Positions 1 through 5,965 of a stretch of DNA of 7,658 bases are shown here, piece after piece (the stretch's first letter is position 1; each line of letters opens with the position of its first letter). The notes under the pieces are model-generated. The model worked only from the letters and a program-made list of their open reading frames with translations, was not told the origin of the DNA and made no database searches. Both the position numbers and the translations under genes were made by a program. The stretch is from assembly GCA_009776905.1 (NCBI GenBank), contig WRMX01000007.1, positions 25,494 through 33,151 on the forward strand, written 5' to 3'. This stretch comes from Oscillospiraceae bacterium. Its GTDB lineage: Bacteria; Bacillota; Clostridia; Oscillospirales; Oscillospiraceae.

Positions 1-58
1 CTCCGTGAATACCCGCAAAACTGAAGCATGATTATTTATGACCGGGGAGGAATTCTTA
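1..58 (+). other. Left-edge leader, possible tail of an upstream gene
   Basis: Two frames enter from the left edge and stop early: one at TGA 22-24 and one at TGA 29-31. Either could be the last codons of an upstream plus-strand gene, but seven to nine residues are too few to identify it. No promoter is evident before the reductase start, so co-transcription with an upstream gene is possible but unproven. Confidence 0.25.
44..50 (+). promoter_or_regulatory. Ribosome binding site fixing the start of the reductase gene
   Basis: GGGGAGG lies 8 nt before the ATG at 59. An earlier in-frame ATG at 38 would place this motif inside the coding sequence and has no Shine-Dalgarno of its own, so the start at 59 is preferred. 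Confidence 0.8.
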
Positions 59-1207
59 ATGGAATACAGAGAGCTTGGAAAAACCAATAAAAAACTCAGC
101 ATCATAGGTTTGGGCTGTGAGCATCTGGATAACAAACCATATGAGATAGTGAAAGAGACAATTGATGCAGCGCTCGCAAATGGAGTCAATGTGTTAGATG
201 TGTTCATGCCGGGGAAGGAAGTAAGAGAGAACATCGCAAAAGCGCTCGGCAACAAACGCGGCGAAGTATATATTCAAGGGCATATAGGGTCTACTGATGT
301 GGGGCAGCAATATGACATCAGCCGCGACTTGCCGACCGTCAAAAAATACTTTGAAAGCATGTTGAGGCTATTTGGCGGGTATATCGATTTTGGCATGATG
401 TTCTTTATCGATTCGGATAAAGATTATAAGGCGGTCTTTGAAACGGACTTTGTTGAATACGCGTTGCGCCTGAAGCAACAAGGCGATATCGGACATATTG
501 GGTTCAGCTCGCATAACCCGGAGATTGCTACCAAAGCTATCAACACCGGTATTCCCGAGCTGCTGATGTTCAGCATCAATCCGGCGTTTGATATGCTCCC
601 TTCTGAGGAATACATACTGAGTTTCTTCGAAAAAGGATTATCTGCGGAGTTGTTTAAAGGCATCGACCCGAAACGCGCGGAGCTGTATAAACTCTGTGAA
701 TCAAAGCAAATAGGCATTACTGTTATGAAATCGTTTGGAGCGGGGAAGCTGCTATCGGCGGAACACACGCCATTCGCGATGGCGATGACAGCGCCGCAAT
801 GCATCCATTATGCGCTGTCGCGACCTGCAGTCGCCAGCGTGATGGCAGGGTGCAAAACGGCTGCGGAGATGATGGACGCGCTGCGATATCTCGACATCAG
901 CGAGGCCGAACGTGGGTATGCTGACGTGCTCAGTTCCGTACGCAACGATTTTAAAGGGAGCTGCGTATATTGCAGCCATTGCCAACCGTGTCCTGCGGAG
1001 CTTGATATCGCATCTATCAATAGATATCTTGATATTGCCAAATTGGATGATAAAAACATACCGCCATCCGTGCGCTCCCACTACAAGGAGTTGGCGCATG
1101 GTGGCGATGAGTGCATTGGGTGCGGCAGTTGCGAAGAGCGATGCCCGTTTGGCGTGCCGGTCATTAAGAACATGGAAGAAGCCGCGAATCTGCTCGCCTC
1201 ACTATAA
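59..1207 (+). CDS. Aldo/keto reductase-like protein with C-terminal 4Fe-4S ferredoxin domain
   Basis: 382 residues from the ATG at 59, beginning MEYRELGKTN as in many aldo/keto reductases. Residues 1-290 form the AKR barrel: an early GLGC segment, D47 in LDVFMPGKE, the SSHNP segment (150-154), FSINPAFD (171-178), and QCIHYALSRP followed by SVMAGCKT near the nucleotide-binding end. Residues 300-370 carry two cluster motifs: C302-x2-C305-x2-C308-x2-C311-P and C352-x2-C355-x2-C358-x3-C362-P. A cytosolic oxidoreductase that can pass electrons through 4Fe-4S clusters is therefore likely; the substrate is unknown. The canonical AKR tetrad is poorly kept: the Asp is present, but the expected Tyr, Lys and His positions appear to be M/P (50-51), H75 and F115/F116. 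I recall the first two substitutions from a ferredoxin-type AKR subfamily, so this is probably a divergent functional branch, not decay. The gene converges on the kinase gene 51 bp away. The family is sure; the reaction is not. Confidence 0.9.
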   Translation: MEYRELGKTNKKLSIIGLGCEHLDNKPYEIVKETIDAALANGVNVLDVFMPGKEVRENIAKALGNKRGEVYIQGHIGSTDVGQQYDISRDLPTVKKYFESMLRLFGGYIDFGMMFFIDSDKDYKAVFETDFVEYALRLKQQGDIGHIGFSSHNPEIATKAINTGIPELLMFSINPAFDMLPSEEYILSFFEKGLSAELFKGIDPKRAELYKLCESKQIGITVMKSFGAGKLLSAEHTPFAMAMTAPQCIHYALSRPAVASVMAGCKTAAEMMDALRYLDISEAERGYADVLSSVRNDFKGSCVYCSHCQPCPAELDIASINRYLDIAKLDDKNIPPSVRSHYKELAHGGDECIGCGSCEERCPFGVPVIKNMEEAANLLASL

Positions 1208-1228
1208 CGCCAGCGACTCGCAACATCC

Positions 1229-1252
1229 GGGTTTTGGGGAGCGAGCCCCAAG
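1229..1252. repeat. Intergenic hairpin repeat, copy 1
   Basis: TTGGGG (1234-1239) pairs with CCCCAA (1246-1251) around the loop AGCGAG, in the gap between two convergent genes. It matches 4540-4563 at 21 of 24 positions. T1234-A1251 here is replaced by G4545-C4562 there, a compensatory change. No U-tract follows on either strand, so it is not a textbook terminator, although its position between convergent stops would suit a bidirectional 3'-end signal. Confidence 0.65.
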
Positions 1253-1258
1253 ATATCG

Positions 1259-3496
1259 TCAATTCAACAGATAATAGCGCAAAGTGCTCATGACTTCGTT
1301 GATATCCAGCGGCTTGCCGATGTGGCCGCTCATTCCCGCGTCGAGACACCTCTCAATATCTTCCCGAAAAACATTGGCGCTCATAGCAACGATGGGGATG
1401 CTTTTCGCCCATGGAATATTCAGTGCCCGAATTTGGCGTGTCGCTTCATAGCCGTCCATCTCGGGCATTTGTATGTCCATAAATATCATGCCATATTGTT
1501 CAAAATTGTCTCTGAAAAGCCGCAGCGCTTCCAAGCCATTCTCCGCGCAATCGATTTTTAATTGAGTCGGCTCCAAAAGAGCAAGCACGATCTCACGATT
1601 GATCTCCATATCTTCGGCAAGCAGAATGCGATAATCGGCGAAGTTGCTCATAGCGCCGCTGTCGCTTTCCATCGAGGTATCGATGATGTCCGCTTGCCTC
1701 GCTGCTGACGCTTCAATCTCAAAAACGAAATCGGAACCTTTTCCAAGCGTAGATTCGACCCATATGCGGCCGTTCATCATTTCAACAATACGTTTTGAAA
1801 TCACTAAACCAAGCCCGGTGCCCCCATATTTGCGTGTCGTGCTGCTCTCGGCCTGCCCGAACGACGTGAACAAGCGCTCTTGCTGCTCTTCGCTGATGCC
1901 TATGCCGGTGTCGGACACTTCAACTCTAATTCTACAACGATCCGCGTTGTCGCCGACCAACGTCACGGTAAGACTGATAGAGCCTTCTTCAGGCGTGAAT
2001 TTGACTGCATTGCTCAGAAGGTTGGTTATGACTTGCGCAAGCCGCTGGTCGTCGCATAATAGAAACTCGGGGATGTCATCGCCGATGCTTACGGAAAAGT
2101 CTTGTTTATTCTCCTGGACCTTCAAGTTGATGATATTCAGAACTCTCTGTATCATTTCGCGAAAGTTGAAAACGGTGGGGGATAACTCAAACTTTGCTGC
2201 TTCGATTTTTGACATATCGAGAATGTCGTTGATGACTCCGAGCAGATGAGCGGATGCGCTCTCGATCCTGTCGAGAGCGTAATCTTTCCTATCCGCAGAA
2301 GCAGCGGATTTGCCGATCGATGTCATGCCGATGATTGCGTTCATGGGAGTGCGGATTTCGTGGCTCATATTAGCCAGGAAGTCGCTCTTTGCCCTGTTCG
2401 CAGCTTCCGCTTCTATCGTAAGCTCGAGCAGCTCGTCATTCTGCATGTTTATTTCGTTAATCATCTCGCGATATCTGCTGACATCCGCCATCATCAATAT
2501 ATACCCGGATGCAGACCTGCCCTCATATACAGCGCGCCATATTATCGTATAAGTATGGACCTCGCCGTTCGGAAGAGATAATGAGCACTCGCCGTCGACA
2601 TCAATTTTTTGCGCGATCAGATAGACGAGATCCTGTGGCTTTGTGTCAGTTGCGATGCTGCGGACAAATGCAAGGAAGGGATCAATTTTCGTGTGCCCGG
2701 ATATGAGAGGGAGACCGCTGAAAACATCGATAGCTCTGCTGTTGGCATCGATGATGTCAAGTTTTTCATTGAAAATTATGATGATGTCGTCGATTGCATC
2801 CATGGTTGTGGAAAAGAGGGTGATCTTGATATTGAACAATCGCGCGCGATAGGCGACATAGACGAATAGTATGAATGTGATGAAAAACCCCAATGGTGTG
2901 ATATCATGCGGAAAAGATATCACGCCAAATGTATACATCATGTTGAGGCCATATGGGATCAGCATCCCGACTCCCGTGAGTATGAACAGAGGATTGTCCT
3001 TCGCGTTTTTAATTATGAAGCGTATAAGGAGAATGAACGCCGCAATTATAAACACAAAGTCCATGCCGGTGTGTATCCAGAACAATGGAGACCTGCCGGG
3101 TATCGGAGCGTTGTAGTCTGTGAAGTAAGCGAGATGGAGCGGGTTTGTGACCATGCTTAATAAATCGACTGCCGGAAGGATGATGAAGAGATTGCGTATC
3201 GCTTTTTTCAGACGGAGAGGGGATTCGATGAAATGAAGGATAAACCAGACCACGCCGAATGGGATGATGCAGACCATGACCATCCGCAATGTGTATATGA
3301 TTGCAAAATAGTCGCGATTGACTACCATTGTCATCGCATTGAGCAGGGTCCAAAAGAAGATCTCGATGCCAAGGAGAAAAAAGCTGCGTATGCGTCTGTT
3401 TCGCATGTCGCTGAACCATAACTGCCCCATAATATATGCGATTGCGCAACACATCAGCAGCGAGATCAGGAATACGATCAATACGCTTGCAAACAT
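1259..3496 (-). CDS. Membrane hybrid histidine kinase (7TM-PAS-HisKA-HATPase-REC)
   Basis: 745 residues from the ATG at 3496. About seven hydrophobic helices (roughly residues 1-24, 37-58, 66-88, 100-118, 144-163, 170-192, 200-218) form a membrane sensor like the 7TM N-terminal domains of some Gram-positive kinases. A PAS-like region follows (about 229-340, ending MMADVSRYREM), then a short coiled segment, the HisKA box with phospho-acceptor H379 in SHEIRTP, and the ATPase domain with N-box N492/N496, DTGIGI (529-534) and GGTGLGL (558-564). The C-terminal receiver has acidic E628/D629, phospho-acceptor D674 in MDIQMPEMDG, S706 and K728. All motifs look intact. No HPt domain is present, so phosphate must move to a separate HPt protein, or the receiver regulates the kinase in cis. 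The signal is unknown. The frame is open back to an ATG at 3658, but that extension is Arg/Pro-rich and runs through a hairpin. The gene is divergent from the V4R/cyclase pair. Confidence 0.93.
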   Translation of the reverse strand: MFASVLIVFLISLLMCCAIAYIMGQLWFSDMRNRRIRSFFLLGIEIFFWTLLNAMTMVVNRDYFAIIYTLRMVMVCIIPFGVVWFILHFIESPLRLKKAIRNLFIILPAVDLLSMVTNPLHLAYFTDYNAPIPGRSPLFWIHTGMDFVFIIAAFILLIRFIIKNAKDNPLFILTGVGMLIPYGLNMMYTFGVISFPHDITPLGFFITFILFVYVAYRARLFNIKITLFSTTMDAIDDIIIIFNEKLDIIDANSRAIDVFSGLPLISGHTKIDPFLAFVRSIATDTKPQDLVYLIAQKIDVDGECSLSLPNGEVHTYTIIWRAVYEGRSASGYILMMADVSRYREMINEINMQNDELLELTIEAEAANRAKSDFLANMSHEIRTPMNAIIGMTSIGKSAASADRKDYALDRIESASAHLLGVINDILDMSKIEAAKFELSPTVFNFREMIQRVLNIINLKVQENKQDFSVSIGDDIPEFLLCDDQRLAQVITNLLSNAVKFTPEEGSISLTVTLVGDNADRCRIRVEVSDTGIGISEEQQERLFTSFGQAESSTTRKYGGTGLGLVISKRIVEMMNGRIWVESTLGKGSDFVFEIEASAARQADIIDTSMESDSGAMSNFADYRILLAEDMEINREIVLALLEPTQLKIDCAENGLEALRLFRDNFEQYGMIFMDIQMPEMDGYEATRQIRALNIPWAKSIPIVAMSANVFREDIERCLDAGMSGHIGKPLDINEVMSTLRYYLLN

Positions 3497-3507
3497 TGGT
3501 TCTTGTT

Positions 3508-3515
3508 CCTCCCTT
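3508..3515 (-). promoter_or_regulatory. Ribosome binding site fixing the kinase start
   Basis: On the minus strand AAGGGAGG lies 11 nt before the ATG at 3496, whose product starts directly with a hydrophobic helix (MFASVLIVFL). This supports 3496 over the in-frame ATG at 3658. Confidence 0.75.
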
Positions 3516-3520
3516 GTGTT

Positions 3521-3565
3521 TCCGGGGTTCGGCCTGCGCGTGCGTGGTCTCGCGCCAACTCCGGA
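3521..3565 (-). other. Imperfect hairpin in the kinase 5' leader
   Basis: 3521-3529 pairs with 3557-3565 (nine pairs including one G-U type wobble). After one bulged base, GGC (3531-3533) pairs with GCC (3554-3556), and further GC pairs are possible toward the loop. The hairpin ends about 5 nt upstream of the kinase Shine-Dalgarno. No U-tract follows on the minus strand, so it looks like a leader element and not a terminator. Any effect on translation or transcript stability is inference. Confidence 0.5.
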
Positions 3566-3801
3566 GTGATTACCTATATATGTGGAATCCCTTTGCGATT
3601 TGATTTGTCTTGTTGTTTGTATCAGTAATCGCCAAGGCATTATCTTTGCAGATAGCATAGCATAAATGCGGCAAAAAGACCATATGTATATTGTGACATT
3701 TCAAGCGTTTCAACGTCATCTGGGCTACAATTCACGTCCTTGCGCCCGGCGGCACACCGCAAACGCATTCCATGCCGCAAACAAATAAATGCACGTTTTC
3801 C

Positions 3802-3830
3802 TTGACAGAAGCGTATACATAAATTATACT
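3802..3830 (+). promoter_or_regulatory. Sigma-70-type promoter of the V4R/cyclase pair
   Basis: A consensus -35 TTGACA (3802-3807) is followed after 17 bp by TATACT (3825-3830). An overlapping TATAAT (3830-3835) has a 22-bp spacer, so it is less likely. Transcription would start near 3837, giving a leader of about 110 nt before the ATG at 3948. No operator could be identified. Confidence 0.75.
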
Positions 3831-3935
3831 ATAATGTGAAAAACAGGCATATTTTGCGCATTTATGAGGCGAATGAGGTTCGCAAATGTTGTAAAAGTGT
3901 AAATTAGTGTGTAGAGGCAATAATAAAGCCGGACG

Positions 3936-3942
3936 AAGGAGG
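3936..3942 (+). promoter_or_regulatory. Ribosome binding site of the V4R gene
   Basis: A perfect AAGGAGG lies 5 nt upstream of the ATG at 3948, suggesting efficient translation of the sensor, clearly stronger than the AGAGGG site (4602-4607) of the following cyclase. Confidence 0.8.
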
Positions 3943-3947
3943 AAACA

Positions 3948-4487
3948 ATGGATAACATAATTAACGTATTCAAAGAAGGCGGCAAAAGGGAATTTAAGTG
4001 GGAAAGCCTCGGCAACATAAAAACCGGTCGCGGAGGGCTGGGCGAGGAAATGCCTGTTATAGTTTACAGGCTCATGCAGTTTACGCTCTTTGACACGATC
4101 AGCAGCGAGATGGGATTGACAAAAGCAAATGACTTTTTCCGCAAATCGGGATACCTTGCAGGAACGGAGTTCGCCAAAAACGTGCTTAACCTGGACCAGG
4201 ATTTCGACAGCTTCGTTTCACATCTGCAAGAGTCGCTGAAAATGCTTAAGATCGGCATTCTGCGCATGGAAGCGTTTAACCCTGAAAACGGAAACATTAT
4301 TCTTACAGTTGCGGAAGACCTGGACTGCAGCGGCTTGCCGATTACCAACGAGAGCGTTTGCGTATATGACGAGGGATTCATATCAGGCATTCTCGAGGCA
4401 TATACGGGGAAGAAATACGACGTACGCGAAGTTGACTGTTGGGCGACCGGCGACCGTGTATGCAGGTTTAATGCAGACCCTGCGTGA
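3948..4487 (+). CDS. V4R-domain small-molecule-binding sensor protein
   Basis: 179 residues, soluble, with no signal peptide or membrane segment. The C-terminal 60-70 residues match the V4R (4-vinyl reductase) pattern: a strand with ITV/AEDLDC, then CVYDEGFISGILEAYTGKKYDV, then the closing motif E-V-D-C164-x7-C172-R-F. The upstream residues (about 30-115) have the helical character and length expected for a full domain of the NO-signalling/Golgi-transport (V4R, H-NOX, Bet3) fold, so the protein is probably one sensor domain with no output module. Cysteines C127, C138, C164 and C172 could bind metal or respond to redox; V4R cysteines are reported to be redox-active in the archaeal regulator MsvR. 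The H-NOX heme signature YxSxR is absent. The gene is first in an apparent operon, 126 bp before a diguanylate cyclase, which suggests it senses a ligand and regulates that enzyme in trans. Ligand unknown. Confidence 0.8.
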   Translation: MDNIINVFKEGGKREFKWESLGNIKTGRGGLGEEMPVIVYRLMQFTLFDTISSEMGLTKANDFFRKSGYLAGTEFAKNVLNLDQDFDSFVSHLQESLKMLKIGILRMEAFNPENGNIILTVAEDLDCSGLPITNESVCVYDEGFISGILEAYTGKKYDVREVDCWATGDRVCRFNADPA

Positions 4488-4536
4488 GGGACAAGCGAGT
4501 AGGGCGAATTCACTTCGCCCATGAGCGAGCTGTCCC
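4488..4536 (+). other. Nested hairpin directly after the V4R stop codon
   Basis: GGGAC (4488-4492) pairs with GTCCC (4532-4536) and AGC (4494-4496) with GCT (4529-4531). Inside this, GGGCGAA (4502-4508) pairs perfectly with TTCGCCC (4514-4520) around a 5-nt loop. The structure begins on the base after the TGA stop and no T-run follows, so it is more likely an RNA-stability or partial-termination element between the two genes than a simple terminator. Confidence 0.55.
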
Positions 4537-4539
4537 GAT

Positions 4540-4563
4540 GGGTTGTGGGGCGCGAGCCCCACG
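4540..4563. repeat. Intergenic hairpin repeat, copy 2
   Basis: GTGGGGC (4545-4551) pairs perfectly with GCCCCAC (4556-4562) around the loop GCGA, a GNRA-type tetraloop. It is the second copy of the element at 1229-1252. The three differences include a compensatory T-A to G-C swap in the stem and a change that turns an A/G mismatch into a C-G pair. It is followed by GTTAGTAG, not a T-tract. Confidence 0.65.
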
Positions 4564-4613
4564 TTAGTAGCACTGCCTGCAGGTAATCTTGGATTTACAA
4601 TAGAGGGTCACAT

Positions 4614-5852
4614 ATGAGCGCCACATCCGACTTGCTATTTTCATATCTGCGTGAAATCTTTTTTAATACAGCCGGAACGCGACTCGACCTCGACAAACTG
4701 GAGGAAGACTACGTGACTCTTGGCAAAGGACTGATATATTTGTCACAGTGCGTGGCAGAATACCATGAATTTGCTAGTGCCCTTGCAGGGGGAGATCTCA
4801 GCGCGAAGGTTCCGCCTCCGGAAAATGAGTTCACGGCACCTCTTAAATCGCTCCATGCCAGCCTCAAACACATCACATGGCAGTCACAACAGGTTGCAAA
4901 AGGGGATTATAAGCAACGAATCGACTTCATGGGCGATTTTGCGGATGCCTTCAACACAATGGTCGTGCAGCTTGCAGATCGGCAGAGAGGGCTGGAAAAC
5001 GAGATCAGCCTGAGCCAAAAGCACGCACGAATAATGGAGCAGAGCAATCTGCTTTTAAGCAAGCTGATGCACTATATTCCGGAGCAAATATTCGTCATAT
5101 CGACCGATGATCACGATGTGCTGCATACAAATGACCGCGCCCGATTGGAAATAGAAAGGGATCCTGACTATATATCAAAATTGATGGAGCTCATGCCGGA
5201 ATATGATGTGCCGGGCGGCGAAACCTATTTTGATGTTACGTTGATTCAATTCAATGTGGAGCGGTATCTATCAATTAACATATATAAAATCGAATGGGAC
5301 GAAAGAAATGCCATAGCTCTCGTCATCGATGATGTCAGCACGGAAAAAAGACAATTGGTGGAACTGGAGAATTATGCATATCGTGATGCTCTTACGCATT
5401 CGTTCAACCGCTTTTACGGCATGTTTGCCCTCAACGAATGGGTCGCGCTGCAAAAGAGGTTTGCGCTGATTTTTGTAGACCTCGACAACTTGAAGTTTGT
5501 AAACGACAAATTTGGCCACAATGAAGGCGACGAGTATATTGCAAGAGTCGCAAAGCATCTGCAGACATATTCCGACGACACCGTGCTTTGCCGCATCGGC
5601 GGAGATGAGTATATGCTGCTTGTGCCTGATGCGGCATATGACGACGCATGCAAACGTATGGAGGAGCTTCAGGAAAAGATTCAAAACGATGAGTATCAGG
5701 AGGGGAAAGACTTCTATTACAGCGTCAGCTTCGGTATAATTACCGTCGATGAGGAGAACACGCTGTCGTCGAGCGAAATACTCAGCGTTGCTGACGAGAG
5801 GATGTACGAACACAAGCGCGCAAGGAAGAAAGAACGCAGCAGTATAATATAA
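4614..5852 (+). CDS. Cytosolic diguanylate cyclase (HAMP-like/PAS/GGDEF)
   Basis: 412 residues with no membrane segment. Residues 50-120 hold two HAMP-like repeats: LAGGDLSAKVPPPENEF, then a segment with WQSQQVAKGDY, DFMGDFADAFNTM. A remembered set of clostridial GGDEF proteins shares this block. A coiled coil follows (about 120-150), then a PAS-like domain (about 152-245, ending VIDDVSTEK) and the GGDEF domain (about 250-405). The cyclase domain keeps metal-binding D289, N297 and D306 (VDLDNLKFVND, GHNEGDE) and the active-site loop as GGDEY (329-333), so synthesis of c-di-GMP from two GTP is likely although Tyr replaces Phe. The inhibitory RxxD site would be at 320-323 but reads SDDT, so product inhibition through that site is not expected. 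The weaker AGAGGG site (4602-4607) lies 6 nt before the ATG. With no membrane sensor of its own, input probably comes via the PAS domain or the V4R protein encoded 126 bp upstream. Confidence 0.9.
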   Translation: MSATSDLLFSYLREIFFNTAGTRLDLDKLEEDYVTLGKGLIYLSQCVAEYHEFASALAGGDLSAKVPPPENEFTAPLKSLHASLKHITWQSQQVAKGDYKQRIDFMGDFADAFNTMVVQLADRQRGLENEISLSQKHARIMEQSNLLLSKLMHYIPEQIFVISTDDHDVLHTNDRARLEIERDPDYISKLMELMPEYDVPGGETYFDVTLIQFNVERYLSINIYKIEWDERNAIALVIDDVSTEKRQLVELENYAYRDALTHSFNRFYGMFALNEWVALQKRFALIFVDLDNLKFVNDKFGHNEGDEYIARVAKHLQTYSDDTVLCRIGGDEYMLLVPDAAYDDACKRMEELQEKIQNDEYQEGKDFYYSVSFGIITVDEENTLSSSEILSVADERMYEHKRARKKERSSII

Positions 5853-5892
5853 TTAATCAACCGGGGCAACGAAGTAGTACGGTATAGTGATT

Positions 5893-5921
5893 CAACCGGG
5901 GCGACATGGTCGCCCCGGTTG
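5893..5921. terminator. Bidirectional hairpin between the cyclase gene and groL
   Basis: CAACCGGGGCGA (5893-5904) pairs perfectly with TCGCCCCGGTTG (5910-5921) around a 5-nt loop, giving 12 base pairs. It sits between two convergent stop codons (5852 and 5966). The plus-strand tail TTGATTTAA is only moderately T-rich and the minus-strand tail is poor, so termination may be inefficient or protein-assisted. A partial copy of the left arm at 5857-5870 can pair with the same right arm. Confidence 0.75.
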
Positions 5922-5965
5922 TTGATTTAACGTGAGGCCCGGAGGCCGCGAGGCGGAACTTAGCG

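Larger units (their letters stand above)
3497..3947. other. Divergent intergenic region between the kinase and V4R genes
   Basis: This 451-bp stretch holds the kinase ribosome binding site and leader hairpin (3508-3565), an AT-rich core with a strong rightward promoter (3802-3830), and the leader and Shine-Dalgarno of the V4R gene. I saw no convincing protein-coding frame in 3566-3800 and no confident kinase promoter there. The best minus-strand candidate is TTCACA (3840-3835), 17 bp, TATACG (3817-3812), which overlaps the rightward promoter. Confidence 0.6.

Noticed and set aside
1644..2249. 201-residue open frame on the plus strand opposite the kinase
   Set aside because: Serine/leucine-rich antisense shadow of the HisKA-ATPase coding region with no ribosome binding site or family motif.
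3541..3560. Third, degenerate copy of the hairpin repeat on the minus strand
   Set aside because: It shares only a GCGCGAG core and flanking CCACG with the two good copies; several bases are missing and the stem differs.
3497..3658. 54-residue N-terminal extension of the kinase from an ATG at 3658
   Set aside because: It is Arg/Pro-rich, reads through a hairpin, and lies upstream of a good ribosome binding site placed before the ATG at 3496, where the product starts with a membrane helix.
3745..3791. Possible c-di-GMP riboswitch (GCACACCGCAAACGC and GCCGCAAAC segments)
   Set aside because: The resemblance is to short fragments only: the conserved core and tetraloop are missing, and it lies upstream of the promoter at 3802, so it would not be in the V4R/cyclase transcript.
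3948..4487. H-NOX heme sensor identity for the small sensor protein
   Set aside because: The length is similar, but there is no YxSxR heme motif, and the C-terminus matches the V4R pattern ending in C-x7-C-R-F.
4064..4573. 169-residue minus-strand frame over the V4R gene
   Set aside because: It lies opposite a gene with promoter, ribosome binding site and domain match, and has no protein features of its own.
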